The notes: generated by a model from the letters alone, not told the origin. 64,000 nt of DNA from an uncultured Fibrobacter sp. (GCA_934699585.1 CAKUWY010000008.1:78602-142601); one strand, 5' to 3'. Positions 7,901 to 18,400 are shown, numbered from the stretch's first letter. Numbers and translations are program-made.

Positions 7901-10900
7901 ATGAAGCCCCTAAAAAGAAGCCTCTGGTCCATTGGCCTTGTGGTACTATTACAGTTTATTGTATCCTGTGCCGGCAATGGCCAGCCCCTAACGGAGAATG
8001 CCTCCAAGAATGGCCCCGCCGAAAAGGCCAAACCGGCCCCCGCAGACGCCTTTTACAATGATGCCCCGGCAGCCACCACATCACAGAGTTCTGAACGCGG
8101 GGCGGCCGAAGTCACGACCCTTGATTCCAAGGGCTACAGCTTCGGTAACCCCGGTGGCGACTGGTCCATGATAGGCGGCGAAGACGGAGCCCCCTACGAA
8201 TTCTACAACGCCCGCACCGGCCGGAGGGCGGTACTTCGGGAAGTGGAACTTGCCGAAGGCGAACCCATGAACCTGATGGACCGGGCCCGCATCGAGATGC
8301 AGAGTTTCGAGTCCAGCGGCAAGAAGGCGACCCTGGCCGAAACCTACCCCGAAGAGGCCTTTGGCGCCACTGGAGCCTTCTTCGACATCGTAGGCAAGCG
8401 TTACGACACTCCCTACGAGGCGGTAGGCCTCGTCACGGGAAGCGGGAACCGCATCTACACCCTCACCCTTTCGGCTTCGGACAACCTGCCCCCCGCAGGC
8501 GGCCTGAAAGAGGAATGGCGGGAATTTTTCGCCAGTTTCGAACTGAAAGAAATCCAGCGGGAAGAAGGCCCGGAACTTTCGCCGGAGCACCTGCAGGACT
8601 ACACCTCCGAGGCACTGGGCTACCGCTGGGCGGTAAAGGACACCCTCTGGCATTTCTGGAACGGCATTTCCAAGCAGAACAACGACCCAGACCTGGTGCT
8701 CACCAACAAGGACGAAGACGTTTCCTTCTTTATCTACGGAGCCATTGTGCCCGCCGAAGAGGTTTCGTCCCAGGACCTGTTCAAGGTGCTGCTGGTTCGG
8801 CTTGGCGTGGACCCGAACGAACCCAGCCTAGAAAGCAGGCGGGTCAAGGTTGGAGACCGCTACGCTCAGGAGTTCACCCTTACCCATACGGTAAACCGCT
8901 TTGACTTCAGTTACAAGGGCCGGTTCTTCTACGAAGACGGCCGCGGGATTTTGGCCGTAGCCTGGACCCAGGGAATCAACAAGAAAAAATACGGCAAGGT
9001 CATGGACAACGCCATCGAGGGCGTAACCGTCGGAGCCAAGCCCGAACAGGCCAGCGATGCCGAATCCGCCAAGAAGCAGGCCAAGTTCAACGCCGCCGTC
9101 ATGAGCCAGGTGGGAATTTTGCGGTTGCTAGAAGACCAGCCCCTGGTAGCCCTCAGTTATTTCGAACGGGCCAACAAGATGGACCCGGAAGAGCCCCTGT
9201 ACCTGATCAACTGCGGGTTCGTCTATCAGCTCAAGGAACTCTATGGTCCTGGCATCAGCCACTTTGAAAGCGAGATGGAACTGGTCCGCAAGAACGGGAA
9301 ACTTCTCTCTATTCTGGGCGAGATGTACGAAGCGGTATTCGACTACGGTCGTGCCCGTGAATGTGCCGAAGGAGCCCTGCAGTACACCCCCAACAATCCC
9401 GAATACGTCATTAACCTGAGCGACGCCCTTTGGGGTCTGGGCCAGCGGCACCAGTCCCTGATTGTGGTGCAGAGACTCTACGATACCCAACCCAGCAGCC
9501 GTCTGGGCGTGTACTTAGCCAAAACCTACATGGGGCTTGACCAATATGCCGAAGCCGTAGACATTTTATACGGAGTGCGCGGAAGGTTCGGCATGAGCAA
9601 GGAACTGGGCGAAACCCTGATGGACGCCCTGGTGTTCCTGGGCCGTTACGAAGAAGCTCGGGCTATCAGCGAAGAGACCCTCGCCAAGGCGCAGAACGAC
9701 TACAAGATTTGGACCATGCACGGGAAAATCCTTTTTTACTCCCGCAACTACCGGGAAGCGGAAAAGGCCTTGACCAAGGCGCTTTCCCTGAAGCCCGACA
9801 ACGAAGACGCCAAGAGTTTCCTCAGCGCCACCAAGGCGTTTTTGGGCAAGGCGGACAACCGCACTTTACAAAAGCCCATTACCCCCATTGAAAAACGCAC
9901 CGACGACCTGAAGAGCCTGCTTTCGCCCACCGCAAAGAAAGCCGCCGTAGAAGGGGACTTCCCTGCCGTGGTGCATTACAGCAAGGAAATGCTGAAGGCC
10001 GAAAAGAACGAACCCTGGGTCCGCAGCGAAGAAATGCTCATGGAGATTCTGGATATCCGCGGAGCCGCCATCTACCGCGAATTCACCTTCGACTTCTTGC
10101 CAGGTTATGACCGCATCTACTTAAATGCCCTTGAAGTTTACGACTCCACCTGGACTCTGAAGCAGAAGGCAAACCTCTCCGGAGCCTACATCACCTACGC
10201 CACCGAAATCGGCGGCGGAAACGAATCTCAGACGGCCCACTTCCCCTTACAGGAACTGGCTCCCGGCGACTTTATATACCTGCAGTTCAGCCGGACCGCC
10301 ATCGAGACCAAGGGCATGATTCCCTACACCGATTACGTGAGCAGCCGGGATATTCCCGTGGGACAGTCCGTTTTCCGCATCTACGCCGACACCAGCCGCT
10401 TTACTACCGAAGAATACGGCACCCTGGAACGGAACAACATCCAGGGCGGTCGGGAATGGAAAATCGAGAATCCCGTGGTGGTCCGCAAGGAAATGTACAT
10501 GCCCGTCTATCGCGATTTCGGTTCAGGCCTGATGCTTACGGGCAAGCAGGAATGGAAAGACGTGGGCGACGACTACCAGAACCTGATACAGCACCAGTTC
10601 AAACAGGCCGTCAGCGTGCGGGAAAAGGCCTTCGAAGTCCGGGGCAACAAGATCGGCGACGAGGCCGTCAAGGCCATCGTGCGGTTCGTGCGCCACGACA
10701 TCCGCTACCGCGATGTCCGCTTCGGCGGTCACAGCCTGATTCCCCAGACCGCCGAAGTGACGCTCAAGGAGCGTCGTGGCGACTGCAAGGACATGGCGCT
10801 TTTGCTCAAGGAAATGCTCGCGGCCATCGGAGTCAAGAGTTACCTCACCGCCATTCACCTCACCGAAGAAGGTTTTGAACACCTGCCCACCATCCAGCAG

Positions 10901-11707
10901 TTCAACCACATGATCCTCTACATCCCCAAACAGGACAAGGTCAGCGAAATGTGGGTGGACGCCACCGACAAGACGGGCAACGACCGCCCCGTTCCCTTGG
11001 ACATGGAAGGCAAGGTAGCCCTGATTATCGACGGCGACAACAGCCACGTGGTCACCACACCCATCCTGGAAGACAATCAGGAACACCAGATAGCCATAGA
11101 CCACCGGCTTTTCATCGGCGAGAACGGGGCCTGCGAATTCAGGGATTCTGTCACCCTGCAGGGCAAGTTTGCCAGTTCCATCCGCAACCGTTTCTTCGGT
11201 CGCGAGACCAAGGAACAGGAACAACTGATGGAAAACTTCCTCTCCGAAGGAGTGCCTGACGTAAGCATCGGAAATATCCGCATCGAAAATCTGGACGCCT
11301 TCAACAAGCCCCTGATTCTCGTGACCACCTACGCCTCCAAGGGATATTTCGGCCAGGGCACCTCCGAACTCAAGGGCCGCTTCCCCAACGTATGGGAACG
11401 GAGCCTCTTCAAGCTCCCGAAGGTCTCCAAGCGCCACCACCCCATCCGCATGCCTCACGAGACCCAGTTCAGCTATCACCTGACCGTCAAGGCGCCTAGT
11501 GGAAAATCCGTAAACATCACGGGACCTAAGCCCCTGAACAGAGTTCCGGACTACGTAAGTTTTGAAAAGGCCGAGGCTACAAGTGGCGAAACGGGTATCA
11601 AGTGGACCACCTTCGCCCTGTACGCCGACCCCAGCGAATACGAAAAGATCCGCGAAGAATGGAACTACCTGCTCAGCGAGACCAGCCCGCTGATTGTGGT
11701 GAAATAA
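7901..11707 (+). CDS. Large lipoprotein with TPR repeats, DUF3857-like region and transglutaminase-like domain
   Basis: A 1268-residue predicted lipoprotein. The signal peptide MKPLKRSLWSIGLVVLLQFI ends in a V-S-C lipobox. A first N-terminal domain of about 350 residues is of unknown function. TPR-like helices run from about residue 400 to 645 (for example AVMSQVGILRLLEDQPLVAL, then EPLYLINCGFVYQL). A DUF3857-like beta domain follows at about 710-930. A transglutaminase-like core carries Cys about 961 (RRGDCKDMALLLKEML), His about 1001 (FNHMILYIP) and Asp about 1020 (WVDATDKTGN), an intact C-H-D triad. The combination resembles Bacteroidetes 'DUF3857 and transglutaminase domain' proteins of unknown substrate. 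The ATG at 7901 best fits the signal peptide; a TTG at 7873 would add nine residues. Confidence 0.85.
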   Translation: MKPLKRSLWSIGLVVLLQFIVSCAGNGQPLTENASKNGPAEKAKPAPADAFYNDAPAATTSQSSERGAAEVTTLDSKGYSFGNPGGDWSMIGGEDGAPYEFYNARTGRRAVLREVELAEGEPMNLMDRARIEMQSFESSGKKATLAETYPEEAFGATGAFFDIVGKRYDTPYEAVGLVTGSGNRIYTLTLSASDNLPPAGGLKEEWREFFASFELKEIQREEGPELSPEHLQDYTSEALGYRWAVKDTLWHFWNGISKQNNDPDLVLTNKDEDVSFFIYGAIVPAEEVSSQDLFKVLLVRLGVDPNEPSLESRRVKVGDRYAQEFTLTHTVNRFDFSYKGRFFYEDGRGILAVAWTQGINKKKYGKVMDNAIEGVTVGAKPEQASDAESAKKQAKFNAAVMSQVGILRLLEDQPLVALSYFERANKMDPEEPLYLINCGFVYQLKELYGPGISHFESEMELVRKNGKLLSILGEMYEAVFDYGRARECAEGALQYTPNNPEYVINLSDALWGLGQRHQSLIVVQRLYDTQPSSRLGVYLAKTYMGLDQYAEAVDILYGVRGRFGMSKELGETLMDALVFLGRYEEARAISEETLAKAQNDYKIWTMHGKILFYSRNYREAEKALTKALSLKPDNEDAKSFLSATKAFLGKADNRTLQKPITPIEKRTDDLKSLLSPTAKKAAVEGDFPAVVHYSKEMLKAEKNEPWVRSEEMLMEILDIRGAAIYREFTFDFLPGYDRIYLNALEVYDSTWTLKQKANLSGAYITYATEIGGGNESQTAHFPLQELAPGDFIYLQFSRTAIETKGMIPYTDYVSSRDIPVGQSVFRIYADTSRFTTEEYGTLERNNIQGGREWKIENPVVVRKEMYMPVYRDFGSGLMLTGKQEWKDVGDDYQNLIQHQFKQAVSVREKAFEVRGNKIGDEAVKAIVRFVRHDIRYRDVRFGGHSLIPQTAEVTLKERRGDCKDMALLLKEMLAAIGVKSYLTAIHLTEEGFEHLPTIQQFNHMILYIPKQDKVSEMWVDATDKTGNDRPVPLDMEGKVALIIDGDNSHVVTTPILEDNQEHQIAIDHRLFIGENGACEFRDSVTLQGKFASSIRNRFFGRETKEQEQLMENFLSEGVPDVSIGNIRIENLDAFNKPLILVTTYASKGYFGQGTSELKGRFPNVWERSLFKLPKVSKRHHPIRMPHETQFSYHLTVKAPSGKSVNITGPKPLNRVPDYVSFEKAEATSGETGIKWTTFALYADPSEYEKIREEWNYLLSETSPLIVVK

Positions 11708-12406
11708 CTACTTGCAAAAATCTACAACAGCAGGAACTGGGTGCTTGATTAAGGCAAATACCGACTTGTCCTTTTTGACAGCTTCCATCTGAACCGCCTC
11801 GCTGGCCCGTTCCAGGAACTGGATACAGCGAGGGTCAGCGTGGACAGCAGCAAGCTGCACGGGTTCCGTACGGCGCTTGATGCTCACAAATTCCAAGGCG
11901 TGGTAATCCTGCTTCACAGCGGCAGCCACCATGGCGGCAGAAGGGCGTTCAATGTCCTGCAAAAGTTTCCAATCCTTAGAAATGGCAGCCAGCATTATCT
12001 TTTCGGTAGGCTCGGGAACATACCTCAATGCGGCAATGTCCTGCCGCACAGCCTCTGCCCAAAGGTCCTCCCCTGCATCCTTTATCTGGCGGACAATTTT
12101 CCAGTCACCACGGACCGCAGCCTGCAGCAATCCGGTATTCGTAACAAACTTCAAGATATTGGGGTCTGCCCGGACAGCCGTCTCCATGACTTCATCTGAA
12201 ACGGAATTCAAGGCCTCTACCACAGCCTGGCAAGGACCACACTTTATGTACAAAATGGCCTGAACATTCTTTTCAAAGGCCACCTGCTGTACCTTTTCGG
12301 TAGGATTTTCAATCAGGCTGATAGCATACCAGTTAAGGCCAACGGCCTCCAGCTGTTGTTCTTCGGTGGGGTTCTGAATGTTCTTGATTTCGGTCCAGGA
12401 CTGCAT
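11708..12406 (-). CDS. DUF4116-like repeat protein
   Basis: A 232-residue cytoplasmic protein built from a helical repeat of about 22-25 residues: PTEKVQQVAFEKNVQAILYI, then ETAVRADPNILKFV, LQAAVRGDWKIVRQI, AEAVRQDIAALRYV, LAAISKDWKLLQDI, AAAVKQDYHALEFV, LAAVHADPRCIQFL and EAVKKDKSVFALI. This matches the DUF4116 pattern (A-x-x-x-D-x-x-x-L-x-x-I/V), which has no known function; repeats like these usually bind proteins. The ATG at 12406 has GCGAGG just upstream. It converges with the DUF3857 lipoprotein, with no gap between the stops. Confidence 0.78.
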   Translation of the reverse strand: MQSWTEIKNIQNPTEEQQLEAVGLNWYAISLIENPTEKVQQVAFEKNVQAILYIKCGPCQAVVEALNSVSDEVMETAVRADPNILKFVTNTGLLQAAVRGDWKIVRQIKDAGEDLWAEAVRQDIAALRYVPEPTEKIMLAAISKDWKLLQDIERPSAAMVAAAVKQDYHALEFVSIKRRTEPVQLAAVHADPRCIQFLERASEAVQMEAVKKDKSVFALIKHPVPAVVDFCK

Positions 12407-12430
12407 AAAACCTCGCTTTGTCACAGAAAA

Positions 12431-12473
12431 TATAAAAAAGCCCGGAAATGCGTAGCAGTGCAAATCCGGGCTT
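12431..12473 (-). terminator. Rho-independent terminator of the PAS/zinc protein gene
   Basis: On the minus strand a perfect 9-bp stem, AAGCCCGGA (12465-12473) and TCCGGGCTT (12438-12446), has an 18-nt loop and is followed by TTTTATA. It ends the gene at 12490. Confidence 0.8.
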
Positions 12474-12489
12474 ATGGGTTCTATGATTG

Positions 12490-13002
12490 TTAAACTTGGG
12501 CAGTCTTCAGCTCGTACACCTCGGGGTAGGCCTTTCGAGCGCAATCGCTACAGAGAGTGGACAGTTTGACTCCCCGGGCACGGGCCACGGGAATCTGACA
12601 ACCACAATGGGCACACTTGGCAAGGAACACCACGGACGAAGGCACTGCATTTGTCGCGGTGGTAGCGGCAACCGCCTCACCGGCCACCATCTTGCGGACC
12701 GTGCTGCGGAAACGAACCTTGCCATAGGCGTCCTGCACCGCCTCTCGGGTGATGCTGCACTTGAAACTGCGGCCCTTGCGGGTACGCATCTTGGCGACAA
12801 AGTTGCAGTTCATTGTGTCCGTTCCCGAAAGAAAGGCCACAAAATCCTTATGGTAACGGTACAGGTCGTTCAGGTAATGCCAGCGGATTTCGTTCTCGTC
12901 GAAACCGAACATCCGGCAAAACCGCCTGTTCCCCGAAAGGATACGACCGTGCTCGTTCACTTCAAAGCAGGCCGTTTCTTGATTTGTATTCATCTCGATC
13001 AT
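12490..13002 (-). CDS. PAS-like domain protein with C-terminal zinc ribbon
   Basis: A 170-residue soluble protein. Residues 10-110 look like a PAS sensor: ACFEVNEHGRILSGNRRFCRMFGF, then the FSGT/FRST strands. A linker rich in Ala/Thr is followed by a zinc ribbon of two cysteine pairs, CAHCGCQIPVARARG and LCSDCARKAYP. It could be a small redox or ligand sensor or a one-component regulator; no helix-turn-helix is visible. The start at 13002 has a strong CAGGAGGA site. The stop of the lipoprotein gene upstream (13018) is only 15 nt away, so it is probably the third gene of the TIGR02147 operon. Confidence 0.65.
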   Translation of the reverse strand: MIEMNTNQETACFEVNEHGRILSGNRRFCRMFGFDENEIRWHYLNDLYRYHKDFVAFLSGTDTMNCNFVAKMRTRKGRSFKCSITREAVQDAYGKVRFRSTVRKMVAGEAVAATTATNAVPSSVVFLAKCAHCGCQIPVARARGVKLSTLCSDCARKAYPEVYELKTAQV

Positions 13003-13017
13003 GGTGTCCTCCTGCTG

Positions 13018-14364
13018 TTAGATGGTTCCTAGAAAAGGAGTTTCAATTTCGTGACTCTTGTTGCGGAATTCCGCATCGGCCTCGTTCAAGGGTTCCACAG
13101 AAATCCGAAGTTCTTCAAGGCTAAACTCCAGGGATTCCTTGCCCACAAAGATGGATTCCTCGGAAGGCAAAATCTTTTCGAACTGCACATCGGTCTCCCC
13201 CACCTTCTGGCCGTTCTCGTACAGGGATACCGTCTTGCCGTTCCAGGTGGCCATCAGGTAATAGCGCTTGCCGAATTCCAAAGTGTCCTTGCTCACCACG
13301 GCGTTCTTGCAAGAAAGGCTATCGCCGGAACCGTCCGCCATGAAGAAGGCGAAACTGGGCTTGTCTGCACTGCATTCACCCTTGACCACCGCAAGACTGA
13401 ACACATTCTTATCGTCTTCGGAACCAAATCCCAGCTTGCCCACCAGGTTCTTGCGGTACGTGGCCGCCGTATCCAAGACCTTGTCCACCTGCAGAACCAC
13501 TTCAACAGCAAATCCGGTCGCATCATTCAAAACGCCACGGTCATCTTCTACCACGCCAAACTGGGAAGCGCCCTTGAAGTGAACTGCGCTAACGACATTC
13601 GAAGCCTCGTCATAGCTGACAAATCCGCCGTATTCCGGGCTGCCATAAAGCTTCATGCCCGCAGTCCAGGACCTGGAATCATTCACAAAATCTACAGGTC
13701 CTTCTTTACCGACGCCGTTAAAGAACCACCAGCTGCGAAGGCCGTATTCCAGAGAGAGGGGAACCATGACGGAATCTGTTCCCTTTGCACCGGCCAGAGC
13801 GCCTACATTCACCTCATGTTCCTCCCTCACAAAACGGGTCAGATCTGCGGGAATCACCTGCAAGGTAGTTTTACCCGCGGGCACACCTTCAAGCTTGTAG
13901 AAGCCCAAAGAATCCGTCGTCGCGGTCCAGGAAGAACCGGGTATGCGGACCACAATACCTGCCGCCGTCGAGTCGTCGCGAAGCATGACACGGCCCGAAA
14001 TATCGGCCGTTTCCTTAAGCGTTGCCGTATTCAGCTCCACATCCTTGCCCAAGAATTCCACCACTTCGTAGTAAGCCAGGGAATCTACGGTAGCCGAAAT
14101 TCCATAGTTGCCGAAATGTTTTACGGGCAGGCTGAACTTGCCCTTGGAATCCGTCTCGTCAGAAGAGGTGACCGTATCGGCCTCAACGGACTTGCAATAG
14201 ACCATGGCGCTTACTACAGGCGTTCCCTTCTTGTCGACCAAAATACCCGCAATGGTGTTGGTCTCTTCACTGACGCCGCCGGCTACTTCGTTGTCGGAGC
14301 AGCCCACCCAGGCAAGGGCGGCAAAAAGGAGCCCCGCAAAGGCTGTCAAGTAGAACTTATTCAT
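13018..14364 (-). CDS. Lipoprotein with carboxypeptidase-regulatory-like repeats and LamG-like domain
   Basis: A 448-residue predicted lipoprotein. The signal peptide ends WVGC with the lipid cysteine at residue 22. Two beta-sandwich repeats follow: TIAGILVDKKGTPVVSAMV (about 37-115) and DISGRVMLRDDSTAAGIVV (about 120-200). A concanavalin-like/LamG domain runs from about 210 to 435, with FAVEVVLQVDKVLDTAA, YYLMATWNGKTVSLYENGQK and SIFVGKESLEFSLEELRIS. LamG folds bind glycans or proteins, so it is probably surface exposed. Its start overlaps the TIGR02147 gene by 8 nt and it has its own AGGGGG site, which suggests coupled translation. Confidence 0.8.
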   Translation of the reverse strand: MNKFYLTAFAGLLFAALAWVGCSDNEVAGGVSEETNTIAGILVDKKGTPVVSAMVYCKSVEADTVTSSDETDSKGKFSLPVKHFGNYGISATVDSLAYYEVVEFLGKDVELNTATLKETADISGRVMLRDDSTAAGIVVRIPGSSWTATTDSLGFYKLEGVPAGKTTLQVIPADLTRFVREEHEVNVGALAGAKGTDSVMVPLSLEYGLRSWWFFNGVGKEGPVDFVNDSRSWTAGMKLYGSPEYGGFVSYDEASNVVSAVHFKGASQFGVVEDDRGVLNDATGFAVEVVLQVDKVLDTAATYRKNLVGKLGFGSEDDKNVFSLAVVKGECSADKPSFAFFMADGSGDSLSCKNAVVSKDTLEFGKRYYLMATWNGKTVSLYENGQKVGETDVQFEKILPSEESIFVGKESLEFSLEELRISVEPLNEADAEFRNKSHEIETPFLGTI

Positions 14365-15226
14365 CTTGAGCCCCCTTTTGCGTATTACGGTCGCCCCTGT
14401 TGTCGGCACCAAAATTCTTGGTCAACGGGAAAAGCTGCATGTTCAATCGGTAAACCTTGTCCGTATGGGAATCTTCCAGGGCAATTGCCGCAATGCGCCG
14501 GCGGAAAGCTTCGATTTCCATACTCACCCGCTGGAAAGCCTCTTCGGAAAGCCCGAGGGTAAGGCCCGAAATGTCCCGTTCCTTCACGGGAATCTCGTCC
14601 AAGGCGCGCACGGCAAGCTCCCCCATCTGGCGGTGCATTTCCCGCACCGAAAGGGATGCCACTTCCAGGTTGCCTGTAGAAATGGCCTTGCGGCTCTGCC
14701 TGAAAGCACCCTTCGAATCCTTTTCCAAAAGGCCCGTCTTCTGCAACAGAGCCAGGGACTTCTTGACGTTGGCCGTCTCGCCATCAAAAGCCAGCTTGCC
14801 AGCCATCTGGGCAGGAGTCGCCCCGGGCATATTGGGCGCCATTTCACGCAGTACCGGGTTCTGCCAAGACTGGAAATAGTCGTACTGGTCTTCGCCGATA
14901 ATTTCCCGGTTGTTTTCTCGGGCCATTTTCCGCATGGCAGCAAAGGAATGCTTTTTGGCGGCAGAATCCTTGGACTGGTTGAATGCCACCAGTTCCCTAA
15001 AATACTGAAGGTCCACGCCGGTAAGGCCCATGGCGGCAGCGGTGCGTTCCACGCCCACATCGCTCAGGTTCGCCTTGCCGTCGCAGACAAGCTTCAAAAA
15101 TACAGGAGAGGAATACCCGGCATCCCGGGCAAAGTCGCGCCAGGTAAACCCTGAACGGTCCTTCCGCTCGGTATAGAAATCGCGTATAAAAACGCGAAAA
15201 TTCTGGTATTCCATCACAGGTTTCAT
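14357..15226 (-). CDS. TIGR02147 family protein (DUF4423-like, putative regulator)
   Basis: A 289-residue protein of the TIGR02147 family, first described as a paralogous family in Fibrobacter succinogenes. Family features are the N-terminal YQNFRVFIRDFYTERK, then FTWRDFARDAGYSSPVFLKL, which looks like a lambda-repressor-type helix-turn-helix (residues about 27-50). The central GLTGVDLQYFRELVAFNQSK is also typical, as is the DUF4423-like middle. The last part is SLSVREMHRQMGELAVRAL and ISGLTLGLSEEAFQRV. The ATG at 15226 lies 8 nt after a TATATTTA box. The gene overlaps the lipoprotein gene that follows, so it may regulate or respond to it. Confidence 0.88.
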   Translation of the reverse strand: MKPVMEYQNFRVFIRDFYTERKDRSGFTWRDFARDAGYSSPVFLKLVCDGKANLSDVGVERTAAAMGLTGVDLQYFRELVAFNQSKDSAAKKHSFAAMRKMARENNREIIGEDQYDYFQSWQNPVLREMAPNMPGATPAQMAGKLAFDGETANVKKSLALLQKTGLLEKDSKGAFRQSRKAISTGNLEVASLSVREMHRQMGELAVRALDEIPVKERDISGLTLGLSEEAFQRVSMEIEAFRRRIAAIALEDSHTDKVYRLNMQLFPLTKNFGADNRGDRNTQKGAQDE

Positions 15227-15233
15227 ACAGGTA

Positions 15234-15241
15234 TAAATATA
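15234..15241 (-). promoter_or_regulatory. TATATTTA box of the TIGR02147 operon
   Basis: On the minus strand TATATTTATACC ends only a few bases before the ATG at 15226, with no Shine-Dalgarno sequence. Transcription from this box would give a leaderless or nearly leaderless mRNA. Confidence 0.45.
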
Positions 15242-15402
15242 TACTTTTTTATGGCGTTTCGCAATATTCTTACGATACAAAAATGAAAATTTTTCGCAAA
15301 AATCGACACATTTCACTAATTTTACAATAATTTTCGCGGTTTTCTATGATACAAACAAGACAAAATGGAATATTCCAGGTCACAGGAATGCGGCTTCAAA
15401 GC

Positions 15403-15427
15403 AAAAAAGGCCCCAATGGGGCCTTTC
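15403..15427 (-). terminator. Rho-independent terminator of purL
   Basis: On the minus strand AAAGGCCCC-ATT-GGGGCCTTTTTT is a perfect 9-bp stem with a triloop and T-tract, about 30 nt after the purL stop. Confidence 0.88.
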
Positions 15428-15456
15428 CATTAAATAAAGTATAAATGAAGACGATT

Positions 15457-18400
15457 TTAGCCCTTTTCGGCCACGAAGATTCTGCCATTGCGGAAGAGTT
15501 GCATCCACGGGCCGTCTTCGCCCCAATCCGCCGGGTGCCAGGAGTACTGGCAGGTACGGAACACGCGTTCGGGGTGCGGCATCATCACGAGGGCGCGACC
15601 GTCTTCGGAGCAGAGGCCGTTGATGCCGAAGGGGGAACCGTTGGGGTTCAGCGGGTAGCGTTCGGTGTATTCGTGCTTGCCATCGACATAGCGCAGCGCC
15701 ACGAGACCAGTTTTTAAGCATTCCTCGGCGGCGACCCGGCTAGCGAATTCCGCGCGGCCTTCGCCGTGTGCGACCGCAATCGGGAGTACGGAGCCTGCCA
15801 TGCCCTTGAGGAGCACGGCGGTCGTGTCTTCGACCTTGAGCGTGCAGAAGCGGGCTTCGAAGCGTTCGGAGAGGTTCTGCACAAAGCGCGGCCAGTGCTT
15901 GGCACCCGGAATCAAGTCCTTGAGGTTAGAGACCATCTGGCAGCCGTTGCAGACGCCCAGCGTGAAGGTGTCCTTGCGGTTGAAGTAAGCCTCGAATTCG
16001 GCACGGGCCTTCGGGTTGAAGAGGATGCTCTTCGCCCAGCCTTCGCCAGCACCGAGAACGTCACCGTAGCTGAAGCCACCGCAAGCCACGAGACCGTTGA
16101 AGTCCTTGAGGCTTACGCGGCCTTCGAGAATATCGGTCATGTGAACGTCGATAGATTCAAAGCCAGCCTTCTGGAAGGCAGCAGCCATTTCGAGTTCGCC
16201 GTTCACGCCCTGTTCACGGAGGATTGCCATCTTCGGGCGGCTTGCGTAGTCCTTCACGACCTTTGCAGACGCCGCCACGTCGAAGGTAACCTTCGGCGTG
16301 ATACCCGGATTGTCCTGTTCCAACTTGAGCTTGTATTCGCTTTCAGCACAATCCGGGTTATCGCGGAGGGCCGCGATGCGGCGGGTCGTGTCGCTCCAGA
16401 TGGCGCGGAGATCCGAGAGACCTTCGGCGTAGTCGCCGATGACCAGGTTGTAAGTATCGTTGAGCGTCGCAATTTCAGAAACCGTATCGCCGAGACCGGC
16501 AGCGGCAAATACGTCGCGAACAGCCGCGAAGTCGGCATTCTTCACCTGGAGCACTGCACCCAGTTCTTCGTTGAAGAGGGCGTCGATGAGGCTACCCTTG
16601 AGGGCATCGGCCTTCACCGTTACGCCCACGTGGCCTGCGAAAGCCATTTCGGCGAGCGTCGTGTAGAGACCACCATCGCTCTTGTCATGGTAGGCCATAA
16701 TCTTGCCAGCCGCATTGAGCTTCTGGATGGTTTCGAAGAAGGCGCGGAGTTCCTTGGCGCTGTCCACATCCGGAGCCTTGTCGCCGAGGTTGCAGTAAAC
16801 CTGAGCTGCGATGGAAGCACCCATGCGGTTCTTACCGCGAGCAAGATCGACAAGAACAAGCGTAGAATCCTTGCATTGCAAGAGCTGCGGCGTGAGCGTC
16901 TTGCGCACGTCGGCACACGGAGCAAAGGCACTGATAACGAGCGAAATCGGAGCGGTCACGCGGTGGCTGCCCTTGTCGTCCTGCCACACGGTACTCATGC
17001 TCATGGAGTCCTTACCCACCGGAATCGTGATGCCAAGTTCCGGGCAGAGTTCCATACCGATAGACTTCACAGCTTCGTAAAGGTCGGCACCGTCGCCTTC
17101 GTAGTTCGGCGTAGCCATCCAGTTTGCGGACAAGTTCACGCGGCCCATATCAGGCACGCAAGCGGCAGCCATGTTGGTGAGGGATTCAGCCACCGTCATA
17201 CGAGCGGCAGCGGCCGGAGAAATCAAGGCAATCGGAGCGCGTTCGCCCATGCTCATGACTTCACCTTCGTAAGTATCGAGAGTTGCAGAGGTCACGGCGC
17301 AGTCAGCGACCGGCACCTGCCACGGGCCAACCATCTGGTCGCGGCAAATCATACCCGTCACGGAACGGTCACCGATAGAAATGAGGAACGTCTTGTCGGC
17401 GACGGTCGGGTTTGCAAGCACGCGGTGTGCCACATCCTTGATGGAGGCATCGGCCGGAACCACCGTAGAGTTCAGCGGACGCTTCTGGGACTTTTCATTG
17501 CGGATCATGCGGGGCGGCTTGCCGAGGAGCACACCGAGCGGCATGTCGATCGGAGTCGTACCGAAGTGCTTGTCAGTCAAAGTCAGGTGCTTTTCAGGAA
17601 TGGCCTCGCCCACTACGGCGTACGGGCAGCGTTCACGCTTACAAATTGCATCGAACACATCGAGCTTGTCGCCGGCGATTGCAATAACATAACGTTCCTG
17701 GGATTCGTTACTCCAGATTTCGAACGGGCTCATGCCCGGTTCGTCGTTGGGCACATTGCGGAGTTCAAACTTACCGCCGAGGCCGCCATCGTTCACAAGT
17801 TCCGGGAAGGCGTTCGAAAGTCCACCCGCACCCACGTCGTGAATGAACGTAATCGGGTTTTCTTCGTCCATCGCCCAGCAGCGGTCGATGACTTCCTGGC
17901 AACGGCGTTCCATTTCGGGGTTTTCACGCTGCACAGAGGCAAAGTCGAGAGATTCGTTACCGGCACCGTTCTGCACGGAGCTGGCTGCACCACCACCGAG
18001 ACCGATGAGCATCGCCGGACCGCCGAGCACAATCAGGTGGTCACCCGGATCGATGTGCCCCTTTTCAATATGTTCATGCTTGATGTTGCCGAGACCACCT
18101 GCCAACATAATCGGCTTGTGGTAACCGCGGACTTCCTTGCCGTTCTGGGCATCGACTTCCTGTTCGAAGGTACGGAAGTAACCGAGGATGTTCGGACGAC
18201 CGTATTCGTTGTTGAACGCAGCGCCACCCAGCGGGCCTTCAATCATAATGTCGAGGGCAGACGCAATGCGGGACGGGCTACCAAAGTCCTTTTCCCAAGG
18301 TTGGACTGCACCCGGCAGTTTCAAGTTCGAAACGCTAAAGCCCGTGAGGCCGGCCTTCGGCTTACTGCCCTTACCCGTGGCACCTTCGTCGCGGATTTCG

